From assembly GCF_015207075.1 (NCBI RefSeq), contig NZ_JADEXN010000001.1, positions 1 to 32,734 on the forward strand: DNA of 32,734 nucleotides, read 5' to 3'. Below are positions 1 through 7,821 of this stretch, one piece after another. The notes under the pieces are model-generated. The model saw nothing but the letters and a program-made list of their open reading frames with translations. It was not told where the DNA came from and ran no database searches. The DNA comes from Zarconia navalis LEGE 11467 (GTDB lineage: Bacteria > Cyanobacteriota > Cyanobacteriia > Cyanobacteriales > Geitlerinemataceae). Each line of letters starts with the position of its first letter. Within the stretch, counting starts at the first letter, position 1. Both the position numbers and the translations under genes were made by a program.

Positions 1-1632
1 TCGTCCATCCTCGGACGCACCGCTCAAATCGATCGATTCGGCAGTCACGGTGAGATTCCCACCGCGTCCCCCACCAGCCGCCGATGCAGAAATTTGCATC
101 CCATCGGCGACGACAATCTGACCTGCATCCACCCTCAGATTTCCCGAATCGCCTGCTCCAAGGCTGGTACTGAAGAAACCGCCCGGAGATAGCTGCCCTC
201 CCGGTACGCCTCTCAATTCGATCGTCTCGGCAGCAATGGTGACATCTCCGCCGTTCCCTTGACTCGTGGAACTGGTAACCGCACCGATAAAGGTGTTGTC
301 GAAGGAACGTAACTCCCCAGCACTCAGGGTAACATTGCCCGAATTTCCCATCCCTGCGGTTCCGGCTAAAACCACAGATCGATCGAACCGCGCCGTTCCC
401 AAAACATCCAATGTCAAGTCTCCTCCCTCTCCAGCAACGAAGGTTGTGGTCATAATGCCAACTTGGTTAATGGCGCGCAACTCCTGAGTTTCGATGGAGA
501 GATTTCCGGCTTTGCCAGTGGCGGCACTAATACTGTACAGTCCATCGCGCAACGCCAGGGGATCGATCGTGGCGGCGACGAGTTCTGAGAGTAAGTCTGT
601 CGGGCGCGTTCCGGTAATTTCAAGTAAGTCGGTGCGAACGCTCAAACCGCCGCTGGTTCCTTCGCCAAAAGTAGAAGCGGACACAAACGATCCGTCTCGT
701 AGGCGCAGAGTTGTTCCTTCAATTTCAATACCGCCACCGTCAAAGGAACCAAAAGTATCGGCGACAAAGCGAGAATTTCGATCGAGAAAAATCTCTCCCC
801 CGCGAACTTGAATCCGTCCTCCTCCCAAACCACTAGTATTGACACTGGCGTTCTGAGTCAGTTGAATCGTTCCGATGGGTGCATTAGAACTCGAAAACGG
901 AGCATCAAAAATCACCGTTTCATTACTGCCCGAGACCAGATCGATCGCCCCGTCGGGAGCCGTTAGATATCCCCCTTCTAAGGCAATATTTCCCCCCACA
1001 ACTCTCAAAGTTTGGGTAGGTTGGACGGCGAGTCCGATGGGATTGCTATCGAGAGCGACACGAGAGCGAGCGATGATGTTGCCGGGATTTGAACCCAATT
1101 GCAAACCAATGGGAACGCTCACGGTGAGTAGGGGAGAATTGTGCGGTTCGGCGGCATGATAAAGACTGCCATCTTCAAAGAGCAAACTCTCGGCGGTACT
1201 CGGAACAAATGACCCACCAATGTCAAGGGCTGCGTTCGGCCCAAATACGATTCCAGCGGGGTTGAGTAGGAATAAATTCGCCGTTCCATTAGCTCGAATT
1301 AACCCATCAATATTGGAGATTTCTCCTCCAGTAATGCGGGCGATAATATTGTTGATGGTGAGGGCATTATCGAAATAGGCAGTCGAACCAGTTTCGAGAT
1401 TGAAGCGATCGAAGCTATGGAAAAGGTTATCGCCCGCGACCGTTCCTCTAGTAATTTGTTGTAGTGTGCCTTCGATTTCGACGCTCGAATTGTTGGGTAA
1501 CGTATCATCGGGAAGGATTTGGGCCAGGAGGGTTTGGGGGTTGCAGATCCAGCTAAAACTAAATAATACGATCCCCAGTTTCAGGCGAATCGAGAATTCA
1601 AGATTAGATACATCTATTTTTTTTGTATTCAT
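1..1632 (-). CDS. Filamentous haemagglutinin-type secreted exoprotein (two-partner secretion), C-terminus cut by window edge
   Basis: The minus frame is open from an ATG at 1632 to the left edge (544 codons, no stop), so the gene is partial. Residues 1 to about 38 form a Sec signal peptide (hydrophobic IVLFSFSWI, cleavage near LLAQ). Residues about 40-150 look like the haemagglutination-activity (TPS) domain, with NIDGLIRANG and NPAGIVFGPNA, the cyanobacterial version of the NPNGI secretion motif. The rest is Gly/Ser/Thr-rich and repetitive (GGDLTLDV, GNVTLSAGE, GGDVTIAAE), as expected for a right-handed beta-helix. In this family the passenger crosses the outer membrane through a TpsB/Omp85 pore and acts as an adhesin or surface protein. 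No TpsB gene is in the window; it may lie beyond the edge. The family is clear; the ligand and full length are unknown. Confidence 0.9.
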   Translation of the reverse strand, partial: MNTKKIDVSNLEFSIRLKLGIVLFSFSWICNPQTLLAQILPDDTLPNNSSVEIEGTLQQITRGTVAGDNLFHSFDRFNLETGSTAYFDNALTINNIIARITGGEISNIDGLIRANGTANLFLLNPAGIVFGPNAALDIGGSFVPSTAESLLFEDGSLYHAAEPHNSPLLTVSVPIGLQLGSNPGNIIARSRVALDSNPIGLAVQPTQTLRVVGGNIALEGGYLTAPDGAIDLVSGSNETVIFDAPFSSSNAPIGTIQLTQNASVNTSGLGGGRIQVRGGEIFLDRNSRFVADTFGSFDGGGIEIEGTTLRLRDGSFVSASTFGEGTSGGLSVRTDLLEITGTRPTDLLSELVAATIDPLALRDGLYSISAATGKAGNLSIETQELRAINQVGIMTTTFVAGEGGDLTLDVLGTARFDRSVVLAGTAGMGNSGNVTLSAGELRSFDNTFIGAVTSSTSQGNGGDVTIAAETIELRGVPGGQLSPGGFFSTSLGAGDSGNLRVDAGQIVVADGMQISASAAGGGRGGNLTVTAESIDLSGASEDGR

Positions 1633-2319
1633 CTTGTTTAGTTTCTTATTTTATTGCTTCAGAAGTCACTTTAAGCCGATTCACCTAAATTTATCTAAAA
1701 GCTTTCACCCAAAAGTAAAATATTTTCGATCGCGTTTCAATTCAAACTTTATAAATTCTATTTTAGTATTTCTGTCTAATTTGATAGAAAACTCAAGAAG
1801 CTAGTAAGAAATACTGACTTTCCAAAACTAATTAATAAATTAAATCTCCAGGTTTCTATAATAGAATATAATCAATCTGAAATTGAATTTTGAAGCAATA
1901 TCATCGATATTTCGAGGTGTTATCGCAATTTTCAGAGTCTTAGCACTTTCAAGAAAGAGTTTTGAGAAATGTGAGTTAGAAATCGATCGTATCGACAGAG
2001 AAACAACGGCAACTCGAACCTAGCAACACTTGGGTTGACGAGGTCTCCATAACCGATGATTGTTGTTTTTGCACTCGATGGCGAAAGGATTGAAACGATC
2101 GAGCCGAGCTTTGGCGATCGGCGACTTTCCTGCTTGCCTGTATCTGATACTAGTAACGATCGCCTGCGACCATCCAACCTATAATTTGGGTCACCCGTCG
2201 GATCGGGCTATAAATTGGCGATCGTATAGAACTACATGCCAAAAATATAGAATTCCGGAACATTTTGGACAAAAGGGTAAAGATATGGGAAATGGAGCGC
2301 TTAACTGATACCAATGAAT
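1633..2319. other. Gene-free AT-rich spacer upstream of the exoprotein gene
   Basis: No convincing gene is visible. The first 300 bases next to the exoprotein start are strongly AT-rich, with TATAAT-like stretches around 1857-1875, so the exoprotein promoter probably lies here. The distal part (1930-2319) has normal base composition. It contains short open frames on both strands, but none has a recognisable domain or codon pattern. Confidence 0.5.
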
Positions 2320-3957
2320 TTATCGACCGCCAATAAGGGCGCCAGACGATTTCCCACTCGCGCTGCCCCCAATGGCTTGTTTTTCTTCCGGTTTCGAGGG
2401 CGAGTTCATCGGTGCCGAAAGAGCTTCGCTCAACTCGGCACAACCCAACCGTTCTTCTAAAATCTGCATCACCTCGCGCCCGAAGTCATCGGAATTGCGC
2501 TGCCACGCCTCCAAACAAATCTCCCCGAAAAAGGTTCCCAAGGGTTCGGGATTCCACAGCAACTTCCGTGCCGTCCAGGGCATCAAGCTCATCGGATCGT
2601 AGTCGGGGGAGATGATTCCTTCCTCGAAGGCATATTCTTCTAAATGGGTGTGGGGTTGCAACCCGATAAAAAAGATCGCCGGTTCCACTTTATCTGCCCC
2701 GAAAATCCGTTCGAGTTCGCGATGGTAGGCGATGGTTTGCCGAATCGTATCGAAGGTTTCGTCGATGACGTTAAAGGAGTAGTTCACCGACACCAAATCG
2801 TTGAATCCAGCAGCTTTCAAATCCCGGCAATTTTCCAGAACCACGCGCAGGTTGTAGCCCATTCGCATTTTACGCACCAGTTTCTGGGAACCGCTGGTAA
2901 TGCCGATTTCAAAATAGTTCATCCCCGTTTTCACCATCAAATCGCACAGTTCGGGGGTGAGGTTATCGGCACGAATGTAAGCCGCCCAGTGAATATCGTC
3001 CATCCCGGCATCGATAATTTTTTGTAGCAGTTCGATCGCATCGTTGATAAACCGGCGGGCGGGAATAAACTGGGCATCGGTGAACCAGAAGTTGCGAATG
3101 CCGCGATCGTACAACTGTTGCATTTCGGCAACAACTTCCGAAGCGGGGTTGATGCGAACTTGTTTTCCTTCAATCACCGTATAGATGCAATAGCAGCAGT
3201 TGTGAGGACAGCCGCGTTTGGTTTGCACTCCCAAGTAGAAGTCGCGATCTTGTAGGTAATAGTCGAACTCGGGCCAAATACTCTCGATATAGTTGTAGTC
3301 GCAAGCGGTTTTCTCGATCGGAGTGGGGGCTTCGTGGATCGTATCCTTCCGAGGCTGGGTTTCTCCAACAACGTAACAGCGTTCGCTGTGAATATCTTCG
3401 CCTCGCAGGAGTTTTGCCAGTAAGGCTTCTCCTTCGCCAACCGAAACGATCGTCCCTTGGGGTAGGCTGCGTCCGAGTTGCTCGTAAAAGACGCTCACTG
3501 CCCCACCCCCAACAATCGCTCGGGCTTCGGGATGATATTTTCTCGCCCGTTTCAACCCCCGTTTAATTAATCCCAAATTGCGCCACAGTTCGGTATAGTA
3601 GGATGCGGCCAAACGCAGACCTCCAAGTGCCCCGCGCAGCTTCACCGCAAGATTTTGGGCGTAGTAAAACTCGAAAGCGTTTTGTAAGGGATTGCCGCCG
3701 CGTCCGCCCACAGGGGCATAAATTTGGATATCGCGCCAAGAAAAAACTAACAGGGTGGGTTGAAACTCGTCGATACAGGTATCTAAAGCCCGAGAAAAGT
3801 CTAGAGGTGGAACTGCACCCAAGTCGAAGATGCGCTGTTCGAGCGCCGGAAATTGCTTGCGAACGAAATCGGCTAGATAGACGACTCCAATGGGAAAGAT
3901 TGGATTACAGGGAAGGCGAACGTATAAAACTCGATTTACGATCGGGGAGCTGGTCAT
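2320..3957 (-). CDS. Radical SAM protein with degenerate B12-binding-like N-terminus
   Basis: A 545-residue protein. Residues 250-257 carry the CxxxCxxC cluster (KRGCPHNCCYC, Cys250, Cys254, Cys257) that binds the 4Fe-4S cluster used to cleave S-adenosylmethionine. The downstream TIM-barrel pattern is intact (FWFTDAQF, YFEIGITSGS, NYSFNVIDET). Residues 1-180 resemble the Rossmann-like domain of B12-dependent radical SAM enzymes (VGGGAVSVF, VGEGEALL), but I see no cobalamin DxHxxG signature. The last 40 residues are low-complexity. Cyanobacterial relatives are often annotated as high-light-acclimation or B12-binding radical SAM proteins; the substrate is unknown. The gene stands alone and is divergent from the DUF1830 gene. 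The start is the ATG at 3957, with a TATA-rich stretch just upstream. Confidence 0.85.
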   Translation of the reverse strand: MTSSPIVNRVLYVRLPCNPIFPIGVVYLADFVRKQFPALEQRIFDLGAVPPLDFSRALDTCIDEFQPTLLVFSWRDIQIYAPVGGRGGNPLQNAFEFYYAQNLAVKLRGALGGLRLAASYYTELWRNLGLIKRGLKRARKYHPEARAIVGGGAVSVFYEQLGRSLPQGTIVSVGEGEALLAKLLRGEDIHSERCYVVGETQPRKDTIHEAPTPIEKTACDYNYIESIWPEFDYYLQDRDFYLGVQTKRGCPHNCCYCIYTVIEGKQVRINPASEVVAEMQQLYDRGIRNFWFTDAQFIPARRFINDAIELLQKIIDAGMDDIHWAAYIRADNLTPELCDLMVKTGMNYFEIGITSGSQKLVRKMRMGYNLRVVLENCRDLKAAGFNDLVSVNYSFNVIDETFDTIRQTIAYHRELERIFGADKVEPAIFFIGLQPHTHLEEYAFEEGIISPDYDPMSLMPWTARKLLWNPEPLGTFFGEICLEAWQRNSDDFGREVMQILEERLGCAELSEALSAPMNSPSKPEEKQAIGGSASGKSSGALIGGR

Positions 3958-4344
3958 ATCGAAATCTTTATATAACTTAACTTTTAAGATACCATTTATT
4001 CTAGGAGTTGATGGGCGCTTTGCCCCTCGGGCGGGCGATCCCCAGCCCCGGCGAGAGATTTGTTCGTGTCGATCCGATCGCTCCGAGATCGCGCCATCGA
4101 TCTCCTAACTCGTCATATTCAATCGGAACGAGATTCTTAATACCCGATCGCCATTAATTTTTCGATCTTTTGGCGAAAAATTCCAAATATCGTGCTTTTT
4201 TCGGACTTCTAACTTTTCAGCTATCTCCGTAGAAATGCTGACTTGGTAGTCACTTTTACAGCTAGTGGGGATCGCAAAATGTTAGTGTGCGGATATAACA
4301 AGCAATCAATATTGTTTCACCTGGTAAATCACCCACTTATAGCT
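3958..4344. other. Divergent intergenic region between the radical SAM and DUF1830 genes
   Basis: No gene is seen. The region should hold two outward-facing promoters. On the radical SAM side, TTATATAAAG lies about 10-20 bases before that ATG. The in-frame extension of the DUF1830 gene back to 4243 is treated as leader: its residues do not resemble the family, and the conserved protein begins at the ATG at 4345. Confidence 0.45.
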
Positions 4345-4725
4345 ATGGCTCAAATCCTCGATCCCTTACCTTTAGGAAGCGCCGATCCGATTACTTGCTG
4401 CTACGTCAACGCTACCAGCCAGATCCAAATTGCCCGGATTACCAACGTGCCGAACTGGTACTTCGAGCGTGTTGTGTTTCCCGGACAGCGTCTAGTTTTT
4501 GAAGCGCTCTGCGAGGGGCAGCTCGAGATTCACACGGGAATGATGGCTAGCGCAATTCTTTCCGATACGATTCCTTGCGATCGTCTAAGACTTCAGCTCG
4601 TTGAGAGCATTGACAAGGATTGTAACCCTCAAAGACCCTCAGAGAATGTAAATAATTATGAAGTCCCGATCTCGGACGAGTCAACCCATGCATCGAAACA
4701 GAAGGTTCTGGCTTCTGTAGATTAG
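4345..4725 (+). CDS. DUF1830 domain protein
   Basis: A 126-residue protein starting MAQILDPLPLG, followed by the DUF1830 core: CCYVNATSQIQIARITN, NWYFERVVFPGQRL and LEIHTGMMASAI. DUF1830 is a short family found almost only in cyanobacteria, with no established function. The ATG at 4345 is preferred to an upstream in-frame start at 4243 because family members begin at this point; no strong ribosome site separates the two. The C-terminal 40 residues are polar and look non-conserved. The gene is divergent from the radical SAM gene and about 200 bases ahead of a small membrane protein on the same strand. A short palindrome, GGCGAATTTCGCC, follows the stop. Confidence 0.8.
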   Translation: MAQILDPLPLGSADPITCCYVNATSQIQIARITNVPNWYFERVVFPGQRLVFEALCEGQLEIHTGMMASAILSDTIPCDRLRLQLVESIDKDCNPQRPSENVNNYEVPISDESTHASKQKVLASVD

Positions 4726-4923
4726 GCGAATTTCGCCTTCGATTAACCCTCGCAAGTCAGCGAGAATTGGTAACAAAAGTAGACCCTGCGCACCACCAAC
4801 TGAGATGGTATCTACAAGGGATTTAGGATGTGGCAATCTAAAGTAGAGTGCCGAACCAGAACGCAGGCTGCCATCGCGTCCCAATTCTCGTTGATTCTTA
4901 CTTTTTAGCTTTACCCAACGACC

Positions 4924-5475
4924 GTGTCCCCAACTCCCCAACCTCTCGAAAGCACGCTGTATCGAATTTCCCCCCTCATTCGGATAACTTTACTAAGTTT
5001 GTACGTTGCCCTCACCCTTCCCCTGCCGGCGTTATCGAGTCACGCGCACGCACCCGTCTCTCCAAAATTTTTAGGGGTGGGGATCGCTATTGGATTCGTT
5101 GCATTATACGGAGCGCTCAGCGAGCGAGTATTATTGGACGATCGGGGAATTCAAGTGACTTATCCGAAGTGGGTTCCCCAAATTTTTCGCAAAGGCTGGT
5201 TTCTACCGTGGACCCAAATCCAAGCCCTCAAACCACGCTCTACGGGTCAGGGAGGATTGGTGTACTATTTCCTCGATAAATCGAGTCAAGGGTATCTATT
5301 GCCCGCGCGAGTGGCCGGATTTGCACGCTTGGTGCGTCAGGTGGAAGCTCGGACGGGAATCGATACCACTGATGTTCGTCCCCTGGCCCAGCCGTGGATG
5401 TACCTGATTTTACTCGGTTGTACGTTGATGCTGTTGCTCGTTGATGGGTGGACGGTGTTAACGGCTTTCGGATAA
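4924..5475 (+). CDS. Small integral membrane protein, function unknown
   Basis: A 183-residue protein starting at GTG 4924. There are three probable membrane segments: about residues 20-40 (LLSLYVALTLPLPAL), 50-67 (FLGVGIAIGFVALYGAL) and 158-180 (YLILLGCTLMLLLVDGW). Between the second and third is a soluble stretch (LLDDRGIQVTYPKWVPQI, GWFLPWTQIQALKP) that resembles the small PH-like domains of bacterial membrane proteins, in which a conserved W-x-x-I follows a strand of the form GI-V-YP. I do not recognise a named family. It has its own spacing from both neighbours. No Shine-Dalgarno is evident, so the start is uncertain, but no downstream ATG precedes the first membrane helix. Confidence 0.6.
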   Translation: MSPTPQPLESTLYRISPLIRITLLSLYVALTLPLPALSSHAHAPVSPKFLGVGIAIGFVALYGALSERVLLDDRGIQVTYPKWVPQIFRKGWFLPWTQIQALKPRSTGQGGLVYYFLDKSSQGYLLPARVAGFARLVRQVEARTGIDTTDVRPLAQPWMYLILLGCTLMLLLVDGWTVLTAFG

Positions 5476-5524
5476 GTCTTTCGATGACGCTCGACATCTG
5501 AAAAAATCTCCTCAACTTTTTAGA

Positions 5525-5548
5525 AAAGTCTTAAAACTTTGTTAAAGT
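5525..5548. promoter_or_regulatory. Overlapping inverted AAAGT/ACTTT motifs upstream of ccaA
   Basis: AAAGT (5525-5529), ACTTT (5536-5540) and AAAGT (5544-5548) form two overlapping inverted repeats in an AT-rich patch about 170 bases before ccaA. The arrangement could bind a LysR-type regulator, a class that controls inorganic-carbon genes in cyanobacteria. No published consensus matches exactly, so this is a weak call. Confidence 0.25.
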
Positions 5549-5720
5549 CTTTAAGAGTACTAGATCGACCGCGTTTGAAAACGTGAGATCTAGCATCAAA
5601 AGGCATTTCAGTTGCTTGTTTTCCGGGACGGGGTGAGGGTGCGATCGCCCGATCGGTTTAGCCTCAACCGGCTGAGTGCCCGATCGCCAACCTATCCGCC
5701 TCGGGAGTCGAAAACGTTCT

Positions 5721-6524
5721 ATGAAAAAACTGATTAGTGGACTGCACCAGTTTCAGACCAGTTACTTCAGTACCCACCACGCTTTATTTGAGGAACTCGC
5801 GCGCGGTCAAAACCCCAGAGTTCTATTCATCACTTGCTCCGATTCTCGAATCGATCCCAACCTGATCACCCAAGCGCAAGTTGGCGAACTGTTCGTCATC
5901 CGCAATGCCGGGAATATGATTCCACCCTTCGGAGCGACCAATGGCGGCGAAGGGGCCGCTGTCGAATATGCAATACAAGCTCTAGATATCGAGCAAATTA
6001 TCGTCTGCGGTCACTCCAATTGCGGAGCGATGAAAGGATTGCTCAAACTCAGCAAACTCGAAGAAGATATGCCGCTGGTGTACGATTGGCTCAAACAAGC
6101 CGAAGCCACCCGTCGCTTAATTAAAGATAACTATCCCGATCTAGAAAGCTCCGAACTGTTAGAGCTGACCGTAGCCGAAAACGTCCTCACCCAAATCGAA
6201 AACTTGCGGACGTATCCAGTCATTCACTCTAGACTTCATCAAGGCAGACTGCACCTACACGCTTGGGTCTACAATATCGAGTCCGGAGAAGTGCGAGAGT
6301 ACGATCCGACGCGCCACGGTTTCGTTGACCCAGACGGATTTGTAGAAGCTTCTATGCAGGGTTGCACGCTCTCGCAATCTCCATCGGTGCGGCTTTTGGG
6401 ACTCGAACCCGAATCTGCATCATCAACCGATAAGACGATGACGTACAACAGGACCTCTAACCACGACTCCTGGCTTTCGCCGGAACAACGGCAACGGATT
6501 TATCGAGGTTCGGCATCGCAATAG
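5721..6524 (+). CDS. ccaA: Beta-carbonic anhydrase, carboxysomal CcaA/IcfA type
   Basis: A 267-residue beta-class carbonic anhydrase that interconverts CO2 and bicarbonate. Zinc ligands and active-site residues are present: Cys39-x-Asp41-x-Arg43 (CSDSRID), then His98 and Cys101 (GHSNCGAMKG). RNAGNMIPPFG and GGEGAAVEYA are typical of the cyanobacterial IcfA/CcaA clade. The protein has the C-terminal extension beyond the catalytic core found in carboxysomal CcaA, ending in WLSPEQRQRIYRG, very close to the tail of the Synechococcus elongatus enzyme. In Synechocystis this tail region is needed to bind the shell organiser CcmM. The ATG at 5721 (MKKLISGLHQFQTSYFSTH) matches the family start; an upstream GTG at 5676 would add 15 atypical residues. 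There is no ccm gene nearby, as is usual for this satellite gene. Confidence 0.95.
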   Translation: MKKLISGLHQFQTSYFSTHHALFEELARGQNPRVLFITCSDSRIDPNLITQAQVGELFVIRNAGNMIPPFGATNGGEGAAVEYAIQALDIEQIIVCGHSNCGAMKGLLKLSKLEEDMPLVYDWLKQAEATRRLIKDNYPDLESSELLELTVAENVLTQIENLRTYPVIHSRLHQGRLHLHAWVYNIESGEVREYDPTRHGFVDPDGFVEASMQGCTLSQSPSVRLLGLEPESASSTDKTMTYNRTSNHDSWLSPEQRQRIYRGSASQ

Positions 6525-6544
6525 GTTGGCCGATCGCTCGAGCT

Positions 6545-7060
6545 TTACATCCGCAAACGAGAATTCCCCGTCGAACTGAGGCGTCGCTGACCGAGGCGCA
6601 GAAATAGGATCGCTGGAAATTGGTAGTATTCCATCACCAGCCATGCCACGCAAGCAAAGTGTGCCCCCAACGTCAACCCAGCCCAGGCGAGGGGAAACCA
6701 GCCCCAGGCACTATCGGGAAGTGGGGGGAAAACGTACGCCCCGAGAGCGACGATCGAGGTTGGCAAGAGAACAAACGCGATCGCCAAACACCAAACCCAT
6801 CCATTGAGAGGATCGACATCCCGATGGGTGGGTTTCCATTTACGACCGTTCCATCTCCACGCAAGTGGCGGCGAACTATCCACCACTTGCACCGATTGCT
6901 TCGCTAGGTTGGCCGTAAAGATATGGTTGCAGGTATTGCAGCCAAAAGCTTCCGTGAGGACGAGTGCGGAAATTTGACCGCGACGGCACGCCGGACAGCG
7001 ATACGCGCCGCGAAAGTTGAGTGGGGTGACAGATGGGGAAGGACTCGCAGACTGGGTCAT
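6545..7060 (-). CDS. Zinc-ribbon membrane protein, function unknown
   Basis: A 171-residue protein. Residues 22-44 form a zinc ribbon (CPAC at 22-25 and CNTC at 41-44). After a tryptophan-rich linker (WRWNGRKWKPTH) come two hydrophobic helices, about residues 88-110 (WVWCLAIAFVLLPTSIVAL) and 122-145 (GWFPLAWAGLTLGAHFACVAW). The tail is basic. The likely topology is ribbon inside, hairpin in the membrane. I recognise it only as a conserved cyanobacterial type, not a named family. The gene converges on ccaA with a 20-base gap and is divergent from the TerB-like gene. The start is the ATG at 7060. Confidence 0.7.
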   Translation of the reverse strand: MTQSASPSPSVTPLNFRGAYRCPACRRGQISALVLTEAFGCNTCNHIFTANLAKQSVQVVDSSPPLAWRWNGRKWKPTHRDVDPLNGWVWCLAIAFVLLPTSIVALGAYVFPPLPDSAWGWFPLAWAGLTLGAHFACVAWLVMEYYQFPAILFLRLGQRRLSSTGNSRLRM

Positions 7061-7119
7061 ATTCGTGGTTGGGCGATCGAACTTTAAGGCTTATATTGGG
7101 CAGTCGATCTACGATTGTA

Positions 7120-7189
7120 GTCTTAGGTCGTCTAAGACCCAGAAAGCCTCGGGATTTTGTAATCTTTCTAGTGGCTGAAGTCCCACTAG
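7120..7189. repeat. Two adjacent perfect hairpins in the divergent promoter region
   Basis: GTCTTAG (7120-7126) pairs with CTAAGAC (7132-7138) over a 5-base loop. CTAGTGG (7168-7174) pairs with CCACTAG (7183-7189) over an 8-base loop. They lie between the divergent zinc-ribbon and TerB-like genes. They could be operator-like dyads or copies of a dispersed cyanobacterial intergenic repeat; the sequence alone does not decide. Confidence 0.4.
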
Positions 7190-7224
7190 TTTTATGATGG
7201 TTCAAAAGATAGGTAAAGTAATTC

Positions 7225-7821
7225 ATGCAGCGAGTGCCGATTAATCCCGAAGCGATCGAGCTCTTGGGGCAAATCGCCGGATCTCAACTCGATCGAGAAG
7301 GCGTCACCGGGACGGATATTTTCTCAGCCTGTCTGGTGTGGGTGCTGCTAGGGACGTTATTTGTGGATGGCAAGCTCGAAGAGCGAGAAACGCAGCAGCT
7401 ACAAACCGTTCTCGATCGAATCATCGACCCGAAAAGCGATCGCTCTTCTTTTATCCAAGCCGTCTTGCAAGGAATTCGCCAGAAAAAAATCGATCGAAAA
7501 CCCGAAGATTTACGAATTTTAAGCGCTTCGCTATCGGTGGCAGAAAAACTGTTACTCGTGGGCTTTAGTTGTCAGATGTCGAGTGTCGATGGTCAAATAC
7601 ATCTCAAAGAACGGCAATATGTGGGGGCGATTGCCAGTTATCTTCAGGTCAATGACAAATATGTTGCCGTTTTCGAGGCGAATTTTGGGGTGTCCGAGGC
7701 AGCGGACGATCGGGCATTAAAAGAAGTGTACGATCTTCTCGATCCGACCCGGTTTCCATCTCCCGATTCGGTATTAGTCGAAGCGGCCCGTTATTTGCGA
7801 GAACACTTACTTGCGAACTAG
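7225..7821 (+). CDS. TerB-family (tellurite resistance-like) protein
   Basis: A 198-residue, all-helical soluble protein. The N-terminal two thirds follow the TerB pattern: a helix with LLGTLFVDGKLEERET, whose acidic residues resemble the TerB metal site, and a second related helix pair around KLLLVGFSCQMSSVDGQIHLKERQ, with the same VDG-x(4-6)-E arrangement. TerB-like domains bind divalent metal and are thought to act at membranes in stress responses. The cyanobacterial versions have no proven role, and no ter-operon or dynamin partner is present here. Its stop overlaps the end of the convergent FGE-like gene by 15 bases. The start is the ATG at 7225. Confidence 0.75.
   Translation: MQRVPINPEAIELLGQIAGSQLDREGVTGTDIFSACLVWVLLGTLFVDGKLEERETQQLQTVLDRIIDPKSDRSSFIQAVLQGIRQKKIDRKPEDLRILSASLSVAEKLLLVGFSCQMSSVDGQIHLKERQYVGAIASYLQVNDKYVAVFEANFGVSEAADDRALKEVYDLLDPTRFPSPDSVLVEAARYLREHLLAN

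Noticed and set aside
1932-2308. Open frames of 80-97 codons on both strands in the spacer upstream of the exoprotein
   Set aside because: No domain, ribosome site or coding pattern, and they overlap each other; best read as chance frames.
4243-4344. N-terminal extension of the DUF1830 protein
   Set aside because: The added 34 residues do not look like the family, whose members begin MAQILDPLP.
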